Shown: positions 21,092 through 30,005 of the stretch, piece by piece | Position numbering within the stretch: the stretch's first letter is position 1 | How the letters are laid out: each line of letters opens with the position of its first letter | Assembly: GCF_904846675.1 (NCBI RefSeq) | Contig: NZ_CAJHBT010000021.1 | Span: forward strand, 1 to 50,249 | Origin: Psychrobacter urativorans | GTDB taxonomy: Bacteria; Pseudomonadota; Gammaproteobacteria; Pseudomonadales; Moraxellaceae | DNA length: 50,249 nucleotides | Reading direction: 5' to 3' | Notes under the pieces: generated by a model | Seen by the model: the letters and a program-made list of their open reading frames with translations, nothing else | What the model was told of the DNA's origin: nothing | Database searches by the model: none | Made by a program: the position numbers and the translations under genes

Positions 21092-21311
21092 GCGTCATTT
21101 ATTTGCTTTTATGTTTAAATGTTCAGGCTTCTGACTTCTAAGATGTCGCAAAACCTAATTTTAATAGAAACTTAAAGTAGTATTTAAATAATATCAGTTG
21201 TCGGGCTATACCCGTATTTAGCAGTCAATAGCATAATTTTACTTGTGTTTTTAGAGCCCAAGACTTACGCTAATGTGTATATAACGTATTGATATAAATA
21301 AAAGGTTAACT

Positions 21312-21938
21312 ATGGCATCGCTCTCAATGGCTTCATTTACATTGGCATCTATTTTGTCGTCGCTACCCACCGCTGGCGAACAGGCCAGCCAGTCGAAGAT
21401 TACGACACATATTAGCCCTGCAATTGCTGGGCAATGGGAGATTGACTTAAGTAGTGTACATACCATCAGTAAGCCTGTGCCACGCTCCAGCGATCCATCA
21501 CTAATAACTGCTGAACCTAAAATATCCGCGGGTAAATCAGGCGGAGTGATGAATCAAAGTGAGCAGCGTATTATTAATATCGTCCCTAAAAATACATCAA
21601 ATATTAATTCCAACACTACTTTAACAGCTACAGCTTCAAAAAAACCTGCCCAATGTCGTGAGATATATAACTTTGCGGCCGATAATGAGATGTGGGCAGT
21701 CAGTGGTAAGGAATGGACGTATGGACGTTATTTAGTGACCCATCGTGAAGAGGGCTTACCGATTATCGCTATTAAAACCGTTTATGATAATAATGAGGTC
21801 GACTGCTCTGGTAATCAGGTTGACCAAACCGATGAAGCCTTAATCGCATTTTTAAATCATGATGGTAATAAAATGCAGTGGTGTGCTGACTCTGAAGGCA
21901 CTGAATGCTTTATGAGTTTCCATCGTATATTGCCGTAA
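21312..21938 (+). CDS. Uncharacterised protein, possibly exported
   Basis: I do not recognise this 208-residue protein. Its N terminus (MASLSMASFTLASILSSLP) is mildly hydrophobic but lacks basic residues, so it is at best a weak signal peptide. A Ser/Thr/Asn-rich linker runs to about residue 110. The C-terminal 100 residues look folded, with Cys in QCREIYNF, VDCSGNQV, MQWCADS and TECFMSF, which could form two disulfides in the periplasm. AAAGGTT precedes the ATG, and an in-frame TAA at 21282-21284 excludes a much earlier start. It is a single-gene transcription unit ended by the 21990-22026 hairpin. Confidence 0.6.
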   Translation: MASLSMASFTLASILSSLPTAGEQASQSKITTHISPAIAGQWEIDLSSVHTISKPVPRSSDPSLITAEPKISAGKSGGVMNQSEQRIINIVPKNTSNINSNTTLTATASKKPAQCREIYNFAADNEMWAVSGKEWTYGRYLVTHREEGLPIIAIKTVYDNNEVDCSGNQVDQTDEALIAFLNHDGNKMQWCADSEGTECFMSFHRILP

Positions 21939-21989
21939 CTGTTGCGTTTATACCAGTTAGTTGGCCCACAAACCAATAAGCTTAACCAC

Positions 21990-22026
21990 AAAAAAACCGC
22001 TATTTGATAATATAGCGGTTTTTTTA
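21990..22026. terminator. Bidirectional terminator between convergent genes
   Basis: AAAAAACCGCTAT (21991-22003) pairs with ATAGCGGTTTTTTT (22012-22025). It serves the plus-strand gene ending at 21938 and minus-strand accC ending at 22087. Confidence 0.85.
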
Positions 22027-22086
22027 TAAGCATTTTTCTATATTCATATTACTTTTGGATATTATCTTTGGAGATGAAGATAAAAG

Positions 22087-23451
22087 CTATGACGCTGCGT
22101 TTTTATCTTTATTGGCCGTTAATAGTTCTCTTTCAAGATAATGGATATTTTGTGCTTCGTTAACAAAATTCTTATCCGCTAAAATCACATCACGATGCAG
22201 TGGGATATTGGTATTAATCCCTTCGATAATCAGCTCATCTAGTGCATGTAAGGTTTTAGCAATGGCTTGCTGGCGAGTCTGCCCATGACAGATGAGCTTA
22301 CCAACTAATGAGTCATAATAGCTCGGCACTTCATAGCCCGGATATAGATGGGAGTCAAAGCGAACACCAGTGCCACTTGGTGCAAATAATTGCGTGACTT
22401 TGCCGGGTGAGGGCACAAAAGTGACCGCATCTTCAGCATTGATACGACACTCAATAGCATGTCCTTGAACTTCAATCTCTTCTTGGCGATAGGACAGACC
22501 GTAACCGGCAGCAATTTTTAATTGCTCAACCACTACATCAATACCGGTAATCATCTCAGTAACGGGATGCTCAACTTGAACTCGGGTATTCATTTCAATA
22601 AAGAAGAACTCATTATTTTCAAATAAGAACTCAAAAGTCCCAGCACCGCGATACTTAACCAGCTTACAAGCTTTGACGCACGCATCTAAGATGGGCTGAC
22701 GGACATCATCAGGGATATCAGGAGCAGGAGCTTCTTCTAGTACTTTTTGATGGCGACGTTGTAATGAGCAGTCACGATCATAGAGATGAATGGCATTACC
22801 ATTACCATCACCCAATACTTGAATCTCAACGTGGCGCGGGTTTTGTAAGTAGCGTTCCATATAGACGGTATCATCACCAAACCACAGCTCAGCTTCTTGT
22901 TTTGCCGCTTGGACTTGACCAATAAGCTCATCAAAACGCTCAACCACGCGCATACCGCGTCCACCGCCACCAGAGGCCGCTTTAATCAGCAGCGGAAAGC
23001 CGATATTGCGTGCTTGTTCTTCAGCGTTATGCAAGTTTACTGCACCCACAGATCCGGGTACGGTAGGGACGCCTGCTTTTTTCATGGCATTAATTGCGGA
23101 AACTTTATTTCCCATTAAGCGGATATGATCCGCGTTAGGACCGACGAAAGTTAAGCCTGCTTCTTCAACACGCTCAGCGAACTCAGCATTTTCAGCCAAA
23201 AAGCCATAACCAGGGTGAATGGCATCAGCGCCAGAAACTTCAGCAGCGGTTAAGATAGTATTAATATCTAGATAGCTCTGGTTAGCGTTAGGCTTGCCAA
23301 TACAGATGGCTTCATCAACAAAGCGCAAGTGCATCAGGTTTTCATCAGCGGTCGAATAAACGCCAACAGTCTCGATACCAAGCGCTTTACAGGCGCGAAC
23401 GATACGTAAGGCAATCTCACCTCGATTGGCGATGAGCAGTTTTTTTATCAT
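22087..23451 (-). CDS. accC: AccC, biotin carboxylase subunit of acetyl-CoA carboxylase
   Basis: AccC carboxylates the biotin on AccB using ATP and bicarbonate, the first half-reaction of fatty acid synthesis. The 454-residue protein shows the N-terminal biotin carboxylase domain ([16 protein letters not shown]) and [14 protein letters not shown]. The ATP-grasp glycine loop [10 protein letters not shown] and HVEIQVLGD follow, then the catalytic [14 protein letters not shown] segment. It follows accB on the minus strand after a 145-base gap in which I see no gene or terminator, so the two are probably an accBC operon as in other proteobacteria. Confidence 0.96.
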   Translation of the reverse strand: MIKKLLIANRGEIALRIVRACKALGIETVGVYSTADENLMHLRFVDEAICIGKPNANQSYLDINTILTAAEVSGADAIHPGYGFLAENAEFAERVEEAGLTFVGPNADHIRLMGNKVSAINAMKKAGVPTVPGSVGAVNLHNAEEQARNIGFPLLIKAASGGGGRGMRVVERFDELIGQVQAAKQEAELWFGDDTVYMERYLQNPRHVEIQVLGDGNGNAIHLYDRDCSLQRRHQKVLEEAPAPDIPDDVRQPILDACVKACKLVKYRGAGTFEFLFENNEFFFIEMNTRVQVEHPVTEMITGIDVVVEQLKIAAGYGLSYRQEEIEVQGHAIECRINAEDAVTFVPSPGKVTQLFAPSGTGVRFDSHLYPGYEVPSYYDSLVGKLICHGQTRQQAIAKTLHALDELIIEGINTNIPLHRDVILADKNFVNEAQNIHYLERELLTANKDKNAAS

Positions 23452-23596
23452 GGGGTCATCCTTGTCAAAGCGGCAGCGATTAATTGTCCCGCTACGAGTT
23501 ACTCATCATGCAATCATATTCAATGCAATAGTAAATGAGGTAGTAACTGTCATAACGAGGTATCAATCATAACTAGGTAAAGTGGGGCGTAGACCA

Positions 23597-24025
23597 TTAG
23601 GCTTTATAGCGTATAACGGGCTGGCCAAACTGTACGACCTCAGAGTTATCCACTAAGATTTCGTCAACCACACCACTTTGAGTAGCCTCAAGCGGGTTCA
23701 TGATTTTCATGGCTTCAATAATGCCAAGAGTATCGCCCGCTTGTACTTTTTGACCGACTTTGACAAATGGCGGGTCATTAGGACTAGGCGCAGAATAAAA
23801 CACACCTACCATTGGTGAAGTTTCAACGCTACCCGCTTTTACTTGAGCTTTCGCTTCAGTAGCAAGAGGAGCGACGCCAGCAGAAGGTGCGGCTATCATA
23901 GTTGGAGCCGGAGCAGCGTAATGACGGGTTAAGCTGATGTGCTCATCGTCTGAACTGACTTCTAAGTTGACCAGTTCATTTTCTTCCATGAGGGCGACTA
24001 GGGTGCGTATTTTTTCAATATCCAT
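23597..24025 (-). CDS. accB: AccB, biotin carboxyl carrier protein
   Basis: This 142-residue carrier subunit of acetyl-CoA carboxylase starts with the family-typical MDIEKIRTLVALMEEN. A Pro/Ala-rich flexible linker (about residues 36-60) follows, then the C-terminal biotinyl domain with the biotinylated Lys in EAMKIMN. The chain ends in the conserved VVQFGQPVIRY region. It is the first gene of accB-accC. In E. coli AccB represses its own operon; nothing in this sequence shows whether that holds here. Confidence 0.96.
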   Translation of the reverse strand: MDIEKIRTLVALMEENELVNLEVSSDDEHISLTRHYAAPAPTMIAAPSAGVAPLATEAKAQVKAGSVETSPMVGVFYSAPSPNDPPFVKVGQKVQAGDTLGIIEAMKIMNPLEATQSGVVDEILVDNSEVVQFGQPVIRYKA

Positions 24026-24096
24026 AATTTTAATGAGGCCTTTTACTAAAATTTAAGAAGAAATAGTGTAACAAAATATTGTTTAATCAATTACTA

Positions 24097-24125
24097 ATGA
24101 TACCTATATTCGGCGCAATGAGCAA
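24097..24125 (-). promoter_or_regulatory. Candidate accBC promoter
   Basis: On the minus strand TTGCTC (24120-24125) and TATCAT (24097-24102) are separated by 17 bases, about 70 bases upstream of the accB start. This is a reasonable sigma-70 match. Beyond it, 24126-24330 holds no recognisable gene. Confidence 0.35.
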
Positions 24126-24330
24126 TCAATGTACAGTTGTTAACTGAGGGGTTTTACATATTTTTGATGGTAATATGTTTCTGGGTAATAAATATTCAAC
24201 TATTTATCATAGTCTATGTAAGCAGGCAGCGCTAGCATTGATTACTAGATACTACGATAGAGACGTATTATGGAACATGAAAGTAGAGTAAAAACTTCAA
24301 AAGTTTTGAATAGTCTAAATAAACAACACC

Positions 24331-24369
24331 AAGATAAAAGCCGTTGCATATCTGTATACGCAACGGCTT
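24331..24369 (-). terminator. Terminator of the MATE transporter gene
   Basis: AAGCCGTTGC (24338-24347) pairs with GCAACGGCTT (24360-24369). Read on the minus strand it is followed by a T-rich stretch (CTTTTATCTT). It lies 57 bases past the stop of the transporter gene at 24426. Confidence 0.75.
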
Positions 24370-24425
24370 AAGTAGTTTACTAGTTTGTGAGTAGTCAGAA
24401 TAGAATAAAGCGGCTGGGTGACAAG

Positions 24426-25793
24426 CTAAGCCCATTGCACCTGTAAGCGGTTTTGCTGATAACGCAAACGTAGCGTAAGGAGGATGGAAGATAAGAATAG
24501 ACCGGTAATTAATGCCATCCAGAACCCTTGCGCGCCAACATCGGTATAACGCACTAGATAGACACCAAGTGGCAAGGCGACTATCCAATAACAAAATAGT
24601 GTCACCCACATCGGTACAGTCGTATCTTGCATACCGCGCAGAATACCAGCGATATTGACCTGCCAGCCATCAAATAACTGATAGGCAAGCGCAAAGACTA
24701 ACAGGTGCATAGCCTGCGCTCTGACTTCCGGATTGTCTGTGAAAGCTGCTGCCAGTTGTGGTCTGAATATCCAAATTCCCAGCATACAGACGACAGCAAT
24801 AAGTACCGTCCAGATAAGCCCAGTGGCTTGCACTTGGCGTAAAGCCAACAGATTCTTTTCACCAAAACGATTGGACACCATAATAGTCAGCGCCATTGCC
24901 ACCGATATCGGTATCATAAATAGCTGTGAGGTCACGGATAATGCCACTTGATGCGACGCTGTTGCTAATTCGCCAAGTGGACTGATAACCAGTGCTCCTA
25001 AGCTAAAAAGACTGGCTTCAAAAAAGATGGAGATACCAATCGGTATGCCAAGCTTCAGTAGTTTAGTAATTTGCTGACGATTAGGCGCTGTAAAGCTATA
25101 GAAAAAGCGTGTACTGGCAAATTGCTGGCGCTTAGTAAAGGTAGTGTAAGCCCCAAGCAGTAGAACGTTAATCCATAATACTATCGCTGTTGCTACCCCG
25201 CAACCTGCACCGCCCATCTCGGGCATACCGAACAGACCATGGATGAAAATATAGTTCATCGGGATATCTGCCAATAGACCGATAACACTGATGATAGTCA
25301 CTGGCTCAGGGCGACCGAGCGCTTCGCAGTAGCTGCGTAGTACCGCATATACGGCAAGGGCTGGGAAACCAAAAGAGACACCATGTAAGTATTGAGTCGC
25401 TATCGGTTGAATGTTTTCAGGGACGCCCATCACACCTAAAATATTAGGTGCTAAATTGACGATAATAAAGCCAAGGATACCAATGACGCCAGCAGTCCAT
25501 AGCGATTGCTGGGTGATATGTGGGACTTGGCCGTATTTATTTTGACCGATTGCCTCACCAATCAGTGGCGTGGTGGCAATCAAAATACCGGTTGCTAATA
25601 AAAACAGCGGTAGCCAAATACCAGAACCAACCGCCACAGCAGCCAAATCAAGTGCTGAAACTTGCCCTGCCATAATGGCATCAACGACACCAAGCGCCGC
25701 TTGGCAAAACTGAGTAATCAAAATAGGTAACGCTAGTACGCCTAAACGTAAGCTGTAGCTTTTAAAATCTTTGAAGGATAATACGGAAACCAT
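24426..25793 (-). CDS. MATE family multidrug efflux transporter (NorM type)
   Basis: This 455-residue inner-membrane protein has about 12 predicted helices and strong similarity to the NorM/MdtK branch of MATE exporters, which expel cationic drugs against Na+ or H+. Visible segments are LALPILITQFCQAALGVVDAIMAG near residues 19-42 and FFEASLFSLGALVISPLGELA in the middle. An Arg/Gln-rich tail (RLRYQQNRLQVQWA) ends the chain. ATG 25793 is preferred over a TTG nine bases upstream. The gene is monocistronic with its own terminator. Confidence 0.9.
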   Translation of the reverse strand: MVSVLSFKDFKSYSLRLGVLALPILITQFCQAALGVVDAIMAGQVSALDLAAVAVGSGIWLPLFLLATGILIATTPLIGEAIGQNKYGQVPHITQQSLWTAGVIGILGFIIVNLAPNILGVMGVPENIQPIATQYLHGVSFGFPALAVYAVLRSYCEALGRPEPVTIISVIGLLADIPMNYIFIHGLFGMPEMGGAGCGVATAIVLWINVLLLGAYTTFTKRQQFASTRFFYSFTAPNRQQITKLLKLGIPIGISIFFEASLFSLGALVISPLGELATASHQVALSVTSQLFMIPISVAMALTIMVSNRFGEKNLLALRQVQATGLIWTVLIAVVCMLGIWIFRPQLAAAFTDNPEVRAQAMHLLVFALAYQLFDGWQVNIAGILRGMQDTTVPMWVTLFCYWIVALPLGVYLVRYTDVGAQGFWMALITGLFLSSILLTLRLRYQQNRLQVQWA

Positions 25794-26049
25794 GGTTAGC
25801 AACTTGTCAATTATTCACGGTGGTTACTGTTGATGTCAAATATAGCCATCAACAAATCAATAGCGAAACAGTAAGATAGAGATAATGGCTATGAGAATGC
25901 CAGTGATAGTACGCTGATATATTATGTTCAGCATTACTATATAAGTTAATAGGGGTTTATCTGTTTATTAAGAAGTAAACAGGTGTGAGAACATAAAAAA
26001 TAATGCACTTCAGCTATAAAATATAAGCCCTAAAATACAGCCACTAAAA

Positions 26050-26088
26050 TAAAAATAACCTGTCAACTCAAGGTATGAATTGACAGGT
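26050..26088 (-). terminator. Hairpin downstream of the PH-domain gene
   Basis: ACCTGTCAA (26058-26066) pairs with TTGACAGGT (26080-26088), followed on the minus strand by TTATTTTTATTTT. It is a likely terminator for the minus-strand pair ending at 26215. The rest of the 25794-26214 spacer holds only a weak dyad (CTGTTTA / TAAACAG near 25959-25981). Confidence 0.6.
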
Positions 26089-26214
26089 CAAAAGTAGACA
26101 GAATGGTAAACAAGCCTCGCGGTGATGTCAACGTTTTCGCAATAGATAGTACGCCTCAGTCATATACACTCAGAGACGGTTGTATTAAGTCGTACAAGCA
26201 TTTTTCTATGACAA

Positions 26215-26688
26215 TTACTTCTCGATTAAGCCGTCACGACTACTATTGGGCTGTAGGGTAGTCGTGCGTACTTGGATAGCATTATAAGATGCGGGTTTGT
26301 CTTTTGGCGATATCAGCACGCCTCCATTTCCATCCCTATTTTTATATGCTATTTCAATTCTATCTAAGAATAATGCAGGCGCTGCCAAGAAACTGCTAGA
26401 AGGCTGGATGCTAGTGATATCTTTCAAGTTGATGCGACTAGTAGAAAACCCATTATTGACCAATAACTGGTCGTTAGTAACGGTGTATTGTATTTTACAA
26501 TACGGCAACCAAAGTAGCAGTAGCGTAAATGATATTGGCAAAAAAAGTATAAATATATTTTGGACAAGTGAGGTATTGCTGTTGAACCAATATGGTACGA
26601 AAAGACTGAAAACCATCAGCAAAGTAGAATCAATAAAAACTAAAGTTAACCAAGTGTCAATTTTGGAAGCAAAAATAATGTCCGTCAT
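26215..26688 (-). CDS. Membrane-anchored bacterial PH-like (bPH_4) domain protein
   Basis: This 157-residue protein has two N-terminal hydrophobic segments (about residues 12-33 and 43-63, the latter FILFLPISFTLLLLWLPY). A small domain follows with YTVTNDQLLVNNGF, INLKDITSIQPS and VLISPKDKPASYNA. This arrangement matches the bacterial PH-like family of the DUF1200/bPH_4 type; function in these proteins is unknown. Its ATG overlaps the stop of the EVE-domain gene by 4 bases (ATGA), which implies translational coupling with it. Confidence 0.65.
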   Translation of the reverse strand: MTDIIFASKIDTWLTLVFIDSTLLMVFSLFVPYWFNSNTSLVQNIFILFLPISFTLLLLWLPYCKIQYTVTNDQLLVNNGFSTSRINLKDITSIQPSSSFLAAPALFLDRIEIAYKNRDGNGGVLISPKDKPASYNAIQVRTTTLQPNSSRDGLIEK

Positions 26689-27185
26689 GTTAAGTTATTA
26701 TCTACCTGATTATCTAACAATCCAAGAGTCTCCGCCATATCCATAATCGCCAGCCAATGTTTGGGCTCAAGTGGAATGACCGTCAATTGCTCACAGCCTT
26801 TTCTAAGTAATAGTGAATCCTCAAGCATCGGGATGAATTTAAGCTCGGACAACGGCAAAGTCTCAGTAAAGGTTTGCTCAAAGGTCAAATCCACCATATA
26901 CCAGCGCGGTTCTTCTTCTGTCGCCTTAGGGTCGTAATGACGATGTTCAGGATGAAATTGGGTCGGGTCGGGGTAGCCCGCTTTACTGACGGTCATGATG
27001 CCAGCGACGCCCGACGGCTTGGCACTTGAATGATAAAAAAACACTTTATCACCTACCTGCATATCATCGCGCATAAAGTTACGGGCGCGATAGTTACGCA
27101 CGCCATCCCACATCTCTGTTCCTAAACGTTGCAGATCGTTTATATCAAAACACTTTGGATTGGATTTTATAAGCCAATATGCCAT
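26685..27185 (-). CDS. EVE domain protein
   Basis: This 166-residue protein consists of a single EVE domain (PUA-like fold), as in human THYN1 and bacterial homologues. It starts AYWLIKSNPKCFDINDL, then has WDGVRNYRARNFMRDDM, GDKVFFYHSSAKPSGVAG, and RWYMVDLTFEQTF. The aromatic cage of EVE domains binds modified bases such as methyl- or hydroxymethylcytosine in DNA, or modified RNA bases; the ligand here is unknown. It is coupled by a 4-base overlap to the PH-like membrane protein and lies divergent from hemW. Confidence 0.88.
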   Translation of the reverse strand: MAYWLIKSNPKCFDINDLQRLGTEMWDGVRNYRARNFMRDDMQVGDKVFFYHSSAKPSGVAGIMTVSKAGYPDPTQFHPEHRHYDPKATEEEPRWYMVDLTFEQTFTETLPLSELKFIPMLEDSLLLRKGCEQLTVIPLEPKHWLAIMDMAETLGLLDNQVDNNLT

Positions 27186-27406
27186 TGTCTCTATCCTTTT
27201 TTAAAATTTATTATGGTTCTATAAGGTAACCGTAATTGTCAGCTATTTTGCCTGTAATGGAGCGCCGTTAACATAAGCGTTTGTTACTTGTTTTATTATA
27301 GATGTGCTTTTCTTAAAGATACCCTTTTTTTTAATGAGCTTAGCCGTTATCCTAGCGTTACTTTTTGCTGTTGATGACAGCTTCTCATTGATGAATAAGT
27401 CCATTT

Positions 27407-28678
27407 ATGCCCAAATCTAAATCTAATAGCCTTTTGAATGCTTCTAGTATGAATAATATAGACGCGAGGAGTATTCCGCTGGCGCTCTATATCCATATTC
27501 CGTGGTGTGTGAAAAAATGTCCCTACTGTGATTTTAACTCACATGAGCTGGGTACGGATATATCGTTGTCGATGTATGACGATTATGTGGATGCGTTATT
27601 ATTAGATGCACGTCTCCAATTGCCACTGACCCAAGAACGAGATATTAGCTCGATTTTCATTGGTGGTGGCACGCCGTCGTTACTACCGATTGCACAATAT
27701 CAGCGTTTATTTTCAGAATTACGCACAATTTTTGATTTTGCCGACGATATTGAAATTACCATGGAGGCCAATCCAGGCACTTTGGAGCATGCGCCATTTG
27801 CTGAGTATTTGGAGGTCGGCATCAACCGCTTATCTATTGGCGTACAAAGTTTCGCTGCTGATAAATTGCAAACGCTTGGGCGTATTCATGACCCCGAGCA
27901 GGCTTTATCAGCGATTAATGCGGCGCGCGAGGCTGGATTTGCGCGGGTAAATGTAGATTTGATGCATGGCTTACCGCAGCAGACCGTGATCGGGGCGTTA
28001 TATGACATTCAAAGCGCGCATGATGCTGGTGCGACGCATATATCATGGTATCAGCTGACTATTGAGCCCAATACTGTGTTTTATCGCAGCCAGCCTATAT
28101 TGCCTGATGAAGACAGCTTGGCGGATATTGAGCAGGCAGGGCAGACTTTATTACAGCATTTGGGTTACGATAATTATGAAGTTTCAGCTTGGGCTGGCGC
28201 GTCAGATGCACCCTGTCGTCATAATGTGAATTACTGGCAGTTTGGGGATTATCTGGCGATTGGCGCGGGTGCTCATGGTAAGGTTAGTATCGCTAATAAC
28301 GTGCCAAATCTGTTAACAAACAGTGAGTTATTAGTGGAAACAGGCATTCATCGGTTTAGTAAATCACGACTGCCAAAAGATTATGTTGCTTTTTCTGCTA
28401 CAGAAAACCAGACTATCCAAAATGCGCCCAAAATGATTGGCTGGCAAGAAATTGCTAGTGATGAGTTAGTCAGCGAGTTTATGATCAATGCGCTGCGTCT
28501 ACATGAAGGGGTAGCGTGGTCATTGTTTGAAGCACGAACGGAGCTAAATTATGACAGTATCGCGGCACAAATAAATGAACTGGTTAACAAAGGCTTATTG
28601 GTTGATAGCTCAGAAAAACTACAGGCTACGGCTTTAGGTCAGCGTTATTTGAATCAAATATTACGAGAGTTTTTATAA
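27407..28678 (+). CDS. hemW: HemW, heme chaperone (radical SAM, formerly 'HemN-like')
   Basis: This 423-residue radical SAM protein has the cluster-binding motif CVKKCPYCDF (Cys34, Cys38, Cys41). There is no fourth Cys of the HemN type, which points to HemW, a heme-binding protein that delivers heme to respiratory enzymes, rather than coproporphyrinogen oxidase. FIGGGTPS and the C-terminal HemN_C region (EFMINALRLHEGV) are present. ATG 27407 is taken as the start; a second ATG at 27449 would give a shorter N terminus. The last 19 bases are repeated downstream within a tandem duplication. Confidence 0.92.
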   Translation: MPKSKSNSLLNASSMNNIDARSIPLALYIHIPWCVKKCPYCDFNSHELGTDISLSMYDDYVDALLLDARLQLPLTQERDISSIFIGGGTPSLLPIAQYQRLFSELRTIFDFADDIEITMEANPGTLEHAPFAEYLEVGINRLSIGVQSFAADKLQTLGRIHDPEQALSAINAAREAGFARVNVDLMHGLPQQTVIGALYDIQSAHDAGATHISWYQLTIEPNTVFYRSQPILPDEDSLADIEQAGQTLLQHLGYDNYEVSAWAGASDAPCRHNVNYWQFGDYLAIGAGAHGKVSIANNVPNLLTNSELLVETGIHRFSKSRLPKDYVAFSATENQTIQNAPKMIGWQEIASDELVSEFMINALRLHEGVAWSLFEARTELNYDSIAAQINELVNKGLLVDSSEKLQATALGQRYLNQILREFL

Positions 28679-28683
28679 AGTAT

Positions 28684-28711
28684 AAAAAAAGGCCTACCGT
28701 TGGGTAAGCCT
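28684..28711 (-). terminator. Terminator of lipoprotein copy A
   Basis: AGGCTTACC/GGTAGGCCT hairpin (read on the minus strand) followed by seven T. It is repeated almost exactly at 28929-28956 behind copy B. Confidence 0.7.
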
Positions 28712-28739
28712 CTTCAAAATGAAATTCAATAATAAAAAC

Positions 28740-28880
28740 TTAGATCTTTCTTTGAACTTCTTGAGCAGTACTACTTACAGCATTACCAGCGATTGATATG
28801 TCTTGGCCTAGACCTGTAAACGTGTTGCAACCAGTTAGTACAAACATAGCGGTCAAAGATGCGATAATTACTTTTTTCAT
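28740..28880 (-). CDS. Entericidin A/B-like small lipoprotein, copy A
   Basis: This 46-residue lipoprotein has a signal peptide with lipobox (MKKVIIASLTAMFVLTGC, lipid-carrying Cys18). A short mature part of the entericidin (EcnA/B) type follows: NTFTGLGQDISIAGNAV and a Gln/Lys-containing end. Entericidins are small envelope lipoproteins; EcnB has been called a bacteriolytic toxin and EcnA its antidote, but single-copy homologues are mostly of unknown role. GAGGA precedes the ATG by about 7 bases. It is too short for usual ORF cut-offs. It lies in a tandem duplication with copy B, from which it differs mostly in the last third. Confidence 0.85.
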   Translation of the reverse strand: MKKVIIASLTAMFVLTGCNTFTGLGQDISIAGNAVSSTAQEVQRKI

Positions 28881-28928
28881 AGTAGTGTCCTCAAAAGGGA
28901 TAGAATTACGAGAGTTTTTATGAAGTAT

Positions 28929-28956
28929 AAAAAAAGGCCTACCGTTAGGTAAGCCT
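28929..28956 (-). terminator. Terminator of lipoprotein copy B
   Basis: Near-identical duplicate of the hairpin at 28684-28711, again followed by T residues on the minus strand. It separates copy B from copy A. Confidence 0.7.
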
Positions 28957-28982
28957 TTTCATTACTAAATCTAAAAGTATAA

Positions 28983-29126
28983 CTATTTGATTTTATTCTG
29001 TACGTTACCTGCGCCGTCAGTAACAGCATTACCAGCGCTTGATACGTCTTCGCCTAGACCTTTAAAAGTGTTACAGCCAGTTAGTACAAACATAGCAGTC
29101 AAAGATGCGATAATTACTTTTTTCAT
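28983..29126 (-). CDS. Entericidin A/B-like small lipoprotein, copy B
   Basis: This 47-residue paralogue of the adjacent copy A has an identical 18-residue signal peptide and lipobox (VLTGC, Cys18). The mature part reads NTFKGLGEDVSSAGNAV and ends in a Gly/Asn/Lys-rich segment. The pattern of an invariant signal sequence and diverged mature peptides (neutral copy A, more charged copy B) echoes the EcnA/EcnB antidote-toxin pair of enterobacteria, but function here is not shown. The leader with TTGAGGACACTATT before the ATG is shared with copy A. The spacer 29127-29407 towards trmL holds no further gene. Confidence 0.85.
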   Translation of the reverse strand: MKKVIIASLTAMFVLTGCNTFKGLGEDVSSAGNAVTDGAGNVQNKIK

Positions 29127-29407
29127 AATAGTGTCCTCAAAAGGGGTAGATTTACACAAAAGAGCAAACAGCGTTAAGCGGTTTGCCTAAACGCTATCAA
29201 CTGAGTATAGGATAAAAATTCAGGTTTACAACATCAAATTAAAAATATTAACTAATATTCTATGACATCATGGTATTGTCCTGATATCCATTACGGCTAT
29301 CATAATAAAAGTTAAATTATATGCAAAGTATCAAAGTGTAATTTTTGACACTAAACTGTAACTTTTGATTACGGAGCAGTTAAACTCTCCTCATTTACGG
29401 AATTATT

Positions 29408-29959
29408 ATGACCATTCATATTGTACTGGTAGCCCCAAAGATGCCTAGTAACACTGGTAATATCATTCGTCTGTGTGCCAATAGTGGCGCGCAACTGCAT
29501 TTAGTTAAGCCGTTAGGGTTTGAGCTTGATGATAAAAAGCTACGCCGGGCAGGTCTCGACTACCATGAATATGCGCATCTACAACTTCATGACGATTGGG
29601 CAGCAGCCAAGCAGGCACTGGGGGGCGAAGGTTGTGAGATTATTACTGCCCTGACTACCAAGCTGAGCCGCCCATTTTATGATTATGATTTTATGACTCA
29701 GCCAAACAATATAAATAACCATTCAAAAAATGTCGCCTTGATCTTTGGCTCTGAGACAGCGGGATTACCAGATAATATACGTGAGGATATTGGTGTCGAT
29801 AACTGGCTCAGACTACCGATGTTACCCGACTCGCGTAGCTTAAACTTATCCAATAGCGTGGCGATATGTTTATATGAAGTATGGCGTCAGCAAGGCTTTA
29901 GCGGTGACGAAGGGCGCAGTGTTGGCTATGAGACGCTGACAGTATACGATGCAAAATAG
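29408..29959 (+). CDS. trmL: TrmL, tRNA (cytidine/uridine-34-2'-O)-methyltransferase
   Basis: This 183-residue SPOUT methyltransferase methylates the 2'-OH of the wobble nucleotide in tRNA-Leu isoacceptors with S-adenosylmethionine. The N terminus IVLVAPKMPSNTGNIIRLCANSG is characteristic. The knotted SAM-binding region carries LIFGSETAGLP and LRLPMLPDSRSLNLSNSVA. The length is slightly over that of E. coli TrmL (157 residues), with a small insert before the knot. ACGGA lies upstream of the ATG. A third wobble-position enzyme besides MnmG and the tus system in this window. Confidence 0.94.
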   Translation: MTIHIVLVAPKMPSNTGNIIRLCANSGAQLHLVKPLGFELDDKKLRRAGLDYHEYAHLQLHDDWAAAKQALGGEGCEIITALTTKLSRPFYDYDFMTQPNNINNHSKNVALIFGSETAGLPDNIREDIGVDNWLRLPMLPDSRSLNLSNSVAICLYEVWRQQGFSGDEGRSVGYETLTVYDAK

Positions 29960-30005
29960 TACTGGTTGGTAAGTGCGGCCCGATTATTTATTAAATTATA
30001 ATAAG

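Larger units (their letters stand above)
28660..29150. repeat. Tandem duplication of about 245 bp carrying an entericidin-like gene
   Basis: Copy A (28660-28904) and copy B (28905-29150) are arranged head to tail. Each begins with ATTACGAGAGTTTTTAT, continues through AAGTATAAAAAAAGGCCTACCG, and ends with GAGGACACTA and AAAAGGG. The first bases of copy A are the 3' end and stop of hemW. In copy B the corresponding TAA has become TGA and is a fossil of that gene end. Each copy holds one minus-strand lipoprotein gene and its terminator (28684-28711 and 28929-28956). Confidence 0.9.

Noticed and set aside
24268..24609. Minus-strand open frame of 113 codons at the end of the MATE gene
   Set aside because: It overlaps the MATE coding region in another frame, crosses a terminator hairpin and has no recognisable domain.
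26297..26746. Plus-strand open frame of 149 codons
   Set aside because: It lies antisense to the PH-like gene, whose 4-base overlap with the EVE gene, membrane segments and domain motifs are convincing.
28987..29190. Plus-strand open frame of 67 codons
   Set aside because: It is antisense to lipoprotein copy B, which has a clear lipobox, ribosome-binding site and terminator.
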